Shown here: positions 6,146 through 7,468 of the stretch, piece after piece
How positions within the stretch are numbered: the stretch's first letter is position 1
Layout: every line of letters begins with the position of its first letter
Origin: Lachnospiraceae bacterium
GTDB taxonomy: Bacteria; Bacillota; Clostridia; Lachnospirales; Lachnospiraceae
NCBI GenBank assembly: GCA_017446125.1
Contig: JAFSRL010000021.1
Location: forward strand, 1 to 7,468
Direction of reading: 5' to 3'
Length of the DNA stretch: 7,468 nt
Notes under the pieces: generated by a model
Told to the model about the DNA's origin: nothing
Seen by the model: only the letters and a program-made list of their open reading frames with translations
Database searches by the model: none
Program-made: the position numbers and the translations under genes

Positions 6146-7468
6146 TTATGGTTTGCGCAGTGTCACATCCAGTTCCATTTCGCGGTAGGTGCCGCCGCTT
6201 GCACGCAGAACGTGCAGGTGCAGGACATCCTCCGGATCATGGTTTAAGAGTAAGGAGCAAAGTGCGGTATAGTCCGCGATGGCAACGTCGGAAGCCTGCG
6301 CGATGATGTCGCCGGACTGGATGCCCACATTCATGGCGGGGGAATCCATCTCGATTCCGGTGATGTACGCCCCGTCCGGAATCTCCTGCGTCGCCTTGAC
6401 CTCCGGCGGTACGTTCACGCCGTGCACGCCGAAGTGTGCGCGCTCTCCCCCGTTGCTTAAGCGGCTGATCAAGGGCTTTAACTCCGAAATCCCGACCGCG
6501 CTCAACTGGTTGCGCACATCCTGCGGGTTGAACCGCATATCAATCCAGCCGATCACGCGCCCGCGCAGGTCAATGAGAACGCCGCTTGCCTGCGGGGAAG
6601 CGTAGATGTCTGTTGTAATCCGTTTGAAGGCGGTGTCCGCAAGATCAATCGCGGCGTTGTCCGCTGTGATGTTGCCGTAGCACACGCTGTCCGCAACACC
6701 CGTGGGAGACCCCAAGGCGATGACCTGCGCACCGGGCTTTGCGGAGTACGCGGAGTTGCCCAGCTCCGCAATCACAAACGCTTCCTTTGTTTCGTCTGAG
6801 ATTTCCGCGTTGTCGACCGACAGCACACACAGATCGCAGGAAATGTCCTGAGACTTAATCCGTGCCGTGTGGTAGGCACCGTCACAAAACGTGACCGTGA
6901 TTTCCTGCGCCCGCGCAAGGGCGGAAGCGGGGGTTAGGATTAAGGTTTCCACACCGTTGTCCGCGATGACAAGCCCCGTGGCGCCCGCCGTATTAATGAG
7001 CGGGATTCCGCCGAAGTCCGTGCCTTCTCCCTGCACCGTGATTGTGACAAGACTTTTTGCGGCCTCCTGCGCCAGACGGGCGAGGGAGCCGTAAAGACGC
7101 TCGTAATCCTCGGCGCTGTAATCGTACGCGTTCATCAACTGGTCGAAGACCGTGTTCTGCATGCTTTCGGAGGGGTCGTCCGCCACCGCGCCGGCCTCGA
7201 TTTCCGTGTCGAGCGCGACCATCTCCTCCGGCTGCATCTCGTTGTTTTCCTCCGGGAAGGAGACAACCTGCGGCGGCTCCTCCGGATACAGGCGGTTGTT
7301 GATGAAGGGAAGAAAAACGATGAACGCAAAGCAGGCGACCAGTCCGAAGACGACCGCCAAGGCGTCCGTAATCAGCGTTCGCCGGATTAGCCGCTTCTTG
7401 TTGATTGGTCGCTGATTGATGTGCTCGCGTAAAAAGTCAAGCTGGTTTTCCTGTTCGTTTGGTGTTCG
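6146..7468 (-). CDS. Membrane-anchored HtrA-like (trypsin-fold plus PDZ) protein, catalytic site degenerate, 5' truncated
   Basis: The frame is open to the right edge, giving 440 visible residues. In order they are: a basic cytoplasmic segment (REHINQRPINKKRLIRR); one membrane helix (TLITDALAVVFGLVACF and onward, about plus-strand 7300-7370); an acidic Pro/Glu linker with LYPEEPP; a trypsin-like domain (about 6560-7060); and a C-terminal PDZ domain (about 6150-6440) with AYITGIEMDSPAMNVGIQSGDII. The layout is that of HtrA/DegP. However, where HtrA has the catalytic histidine in TNNHVI this protein has TPASAL (Ser at 6923-6925), and the GNSGG motif reads QASGV. The Asp (CDLCVLSV, 6833-6835) and a Ser (6584-6586) remain. 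It therefore looks like a pseudoprotease, perhaps a scaffold or sensor at the outer face of the membrane. From memory, similar degenerate relatives occur in Lachnospiraceae. A TTG at 7358-7360 could be read as a start but would remove the cytoplasmic segment, so I reject it. Confidence 0.85.
   Translation of the reverse strand, partial: RTPNEQENQLDFLREHINQRPINKKRLIRRTLITDALAVVFGLVACFAFIVFLPFINNRLYPEEPPQVVSFPEENNEMQPEEMVALDTEIEAGAVADDPSESMQNTVFDQLMNAYDYSAEDYERLYGSLARLAQEAAKSLVTITVQGEGTDFGGIPLINTAGATGLVIADNGVETLILTPASALARAQEITVTFCDGAYHTARIKSQDISCDLCVLSVDNAEISDETKEAFVIAELGNSAYSAKPGAQVIALGSPTGVADSVCYGNITADNAAIDLADTAFKRITTDIYASPQASGVLIDLRGRVIGWIDMRFNPQDVRNQLSAVGISELKPLISRLSNGGERAHFGVHGVNVPPEVKATQEIPDGAYITGIEMDSPAMNVGIQSGDIIAQASDVAIADYTALCSLLLNHDPEDVLHLHVLRASGGTYREMELDVTLRKP

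Overview
The window looks like a chromosomal, core-genome stretch of a fairly GC-rich Firmicute, most likely a member of Clostridia and probably Lachnospiraceae. The basis is the gene set: a clostridial-type endonuclease III, a VanW/YoaR-type exported protein, an Lrp/AsnC regulator coupled to a class I aminotransferase, a YhaM exoribonuclease, and a membrane-anchored HtrA-like protein with a degenerate active site. AGGAGG-like ribosome binding sites and tightly packed genes fit this. The taxonomic call is inference from protein character, since there is no rRNA or other marker. I see no insertion sequence, phage gene, tRNA, CRISPR array or other sign of recent transfer. Coding is almost continuous, with no gap over 30 bases between genes.

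Layout, left to right. (1) 3-1117, plus strand: the 3' part of an unrecognised, probably membrane-anchored protein overlaps nth (endonuclease III, base-excision repair) by four bases (ATGA). (2) 1135-1797, minus strand: a single-pass membrane protein of unknown function that converges on nth. (3) 1827-5184, plus strand: an apparent three-gene operon. It encodes a secreted VanW-domain protein, an Lrp/AsnC regulator 23 bases downstream, and a PLP aminotransferase that overlaps the regulator by ATGA. (4) 5173-7468, minus strand: an HtrA-like membrane protein (N-terminus beyond the right edge), followed 28 bases later by yhaM. The last 12 bases of yhaM overlap the end of the aminotransferase gene in convergent orientation.

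Functionally the window mixes DNA repair, RNA turnover, amino-acid metabolism with its likely local regulator, and cell-envelope proteins. I do not see a convincing new multi-gene system. The points most worth a second look are the catalytically degenerate HtrA-like protein, the 29-base divergent intergenic region whose minus-strand promoter seems to give a leaderless mRNA, a 17-base near-perfect inverted repeat just inside the aminotransferase gene, and a two-copy helical repeat at the C-terminus of the VanW protein.
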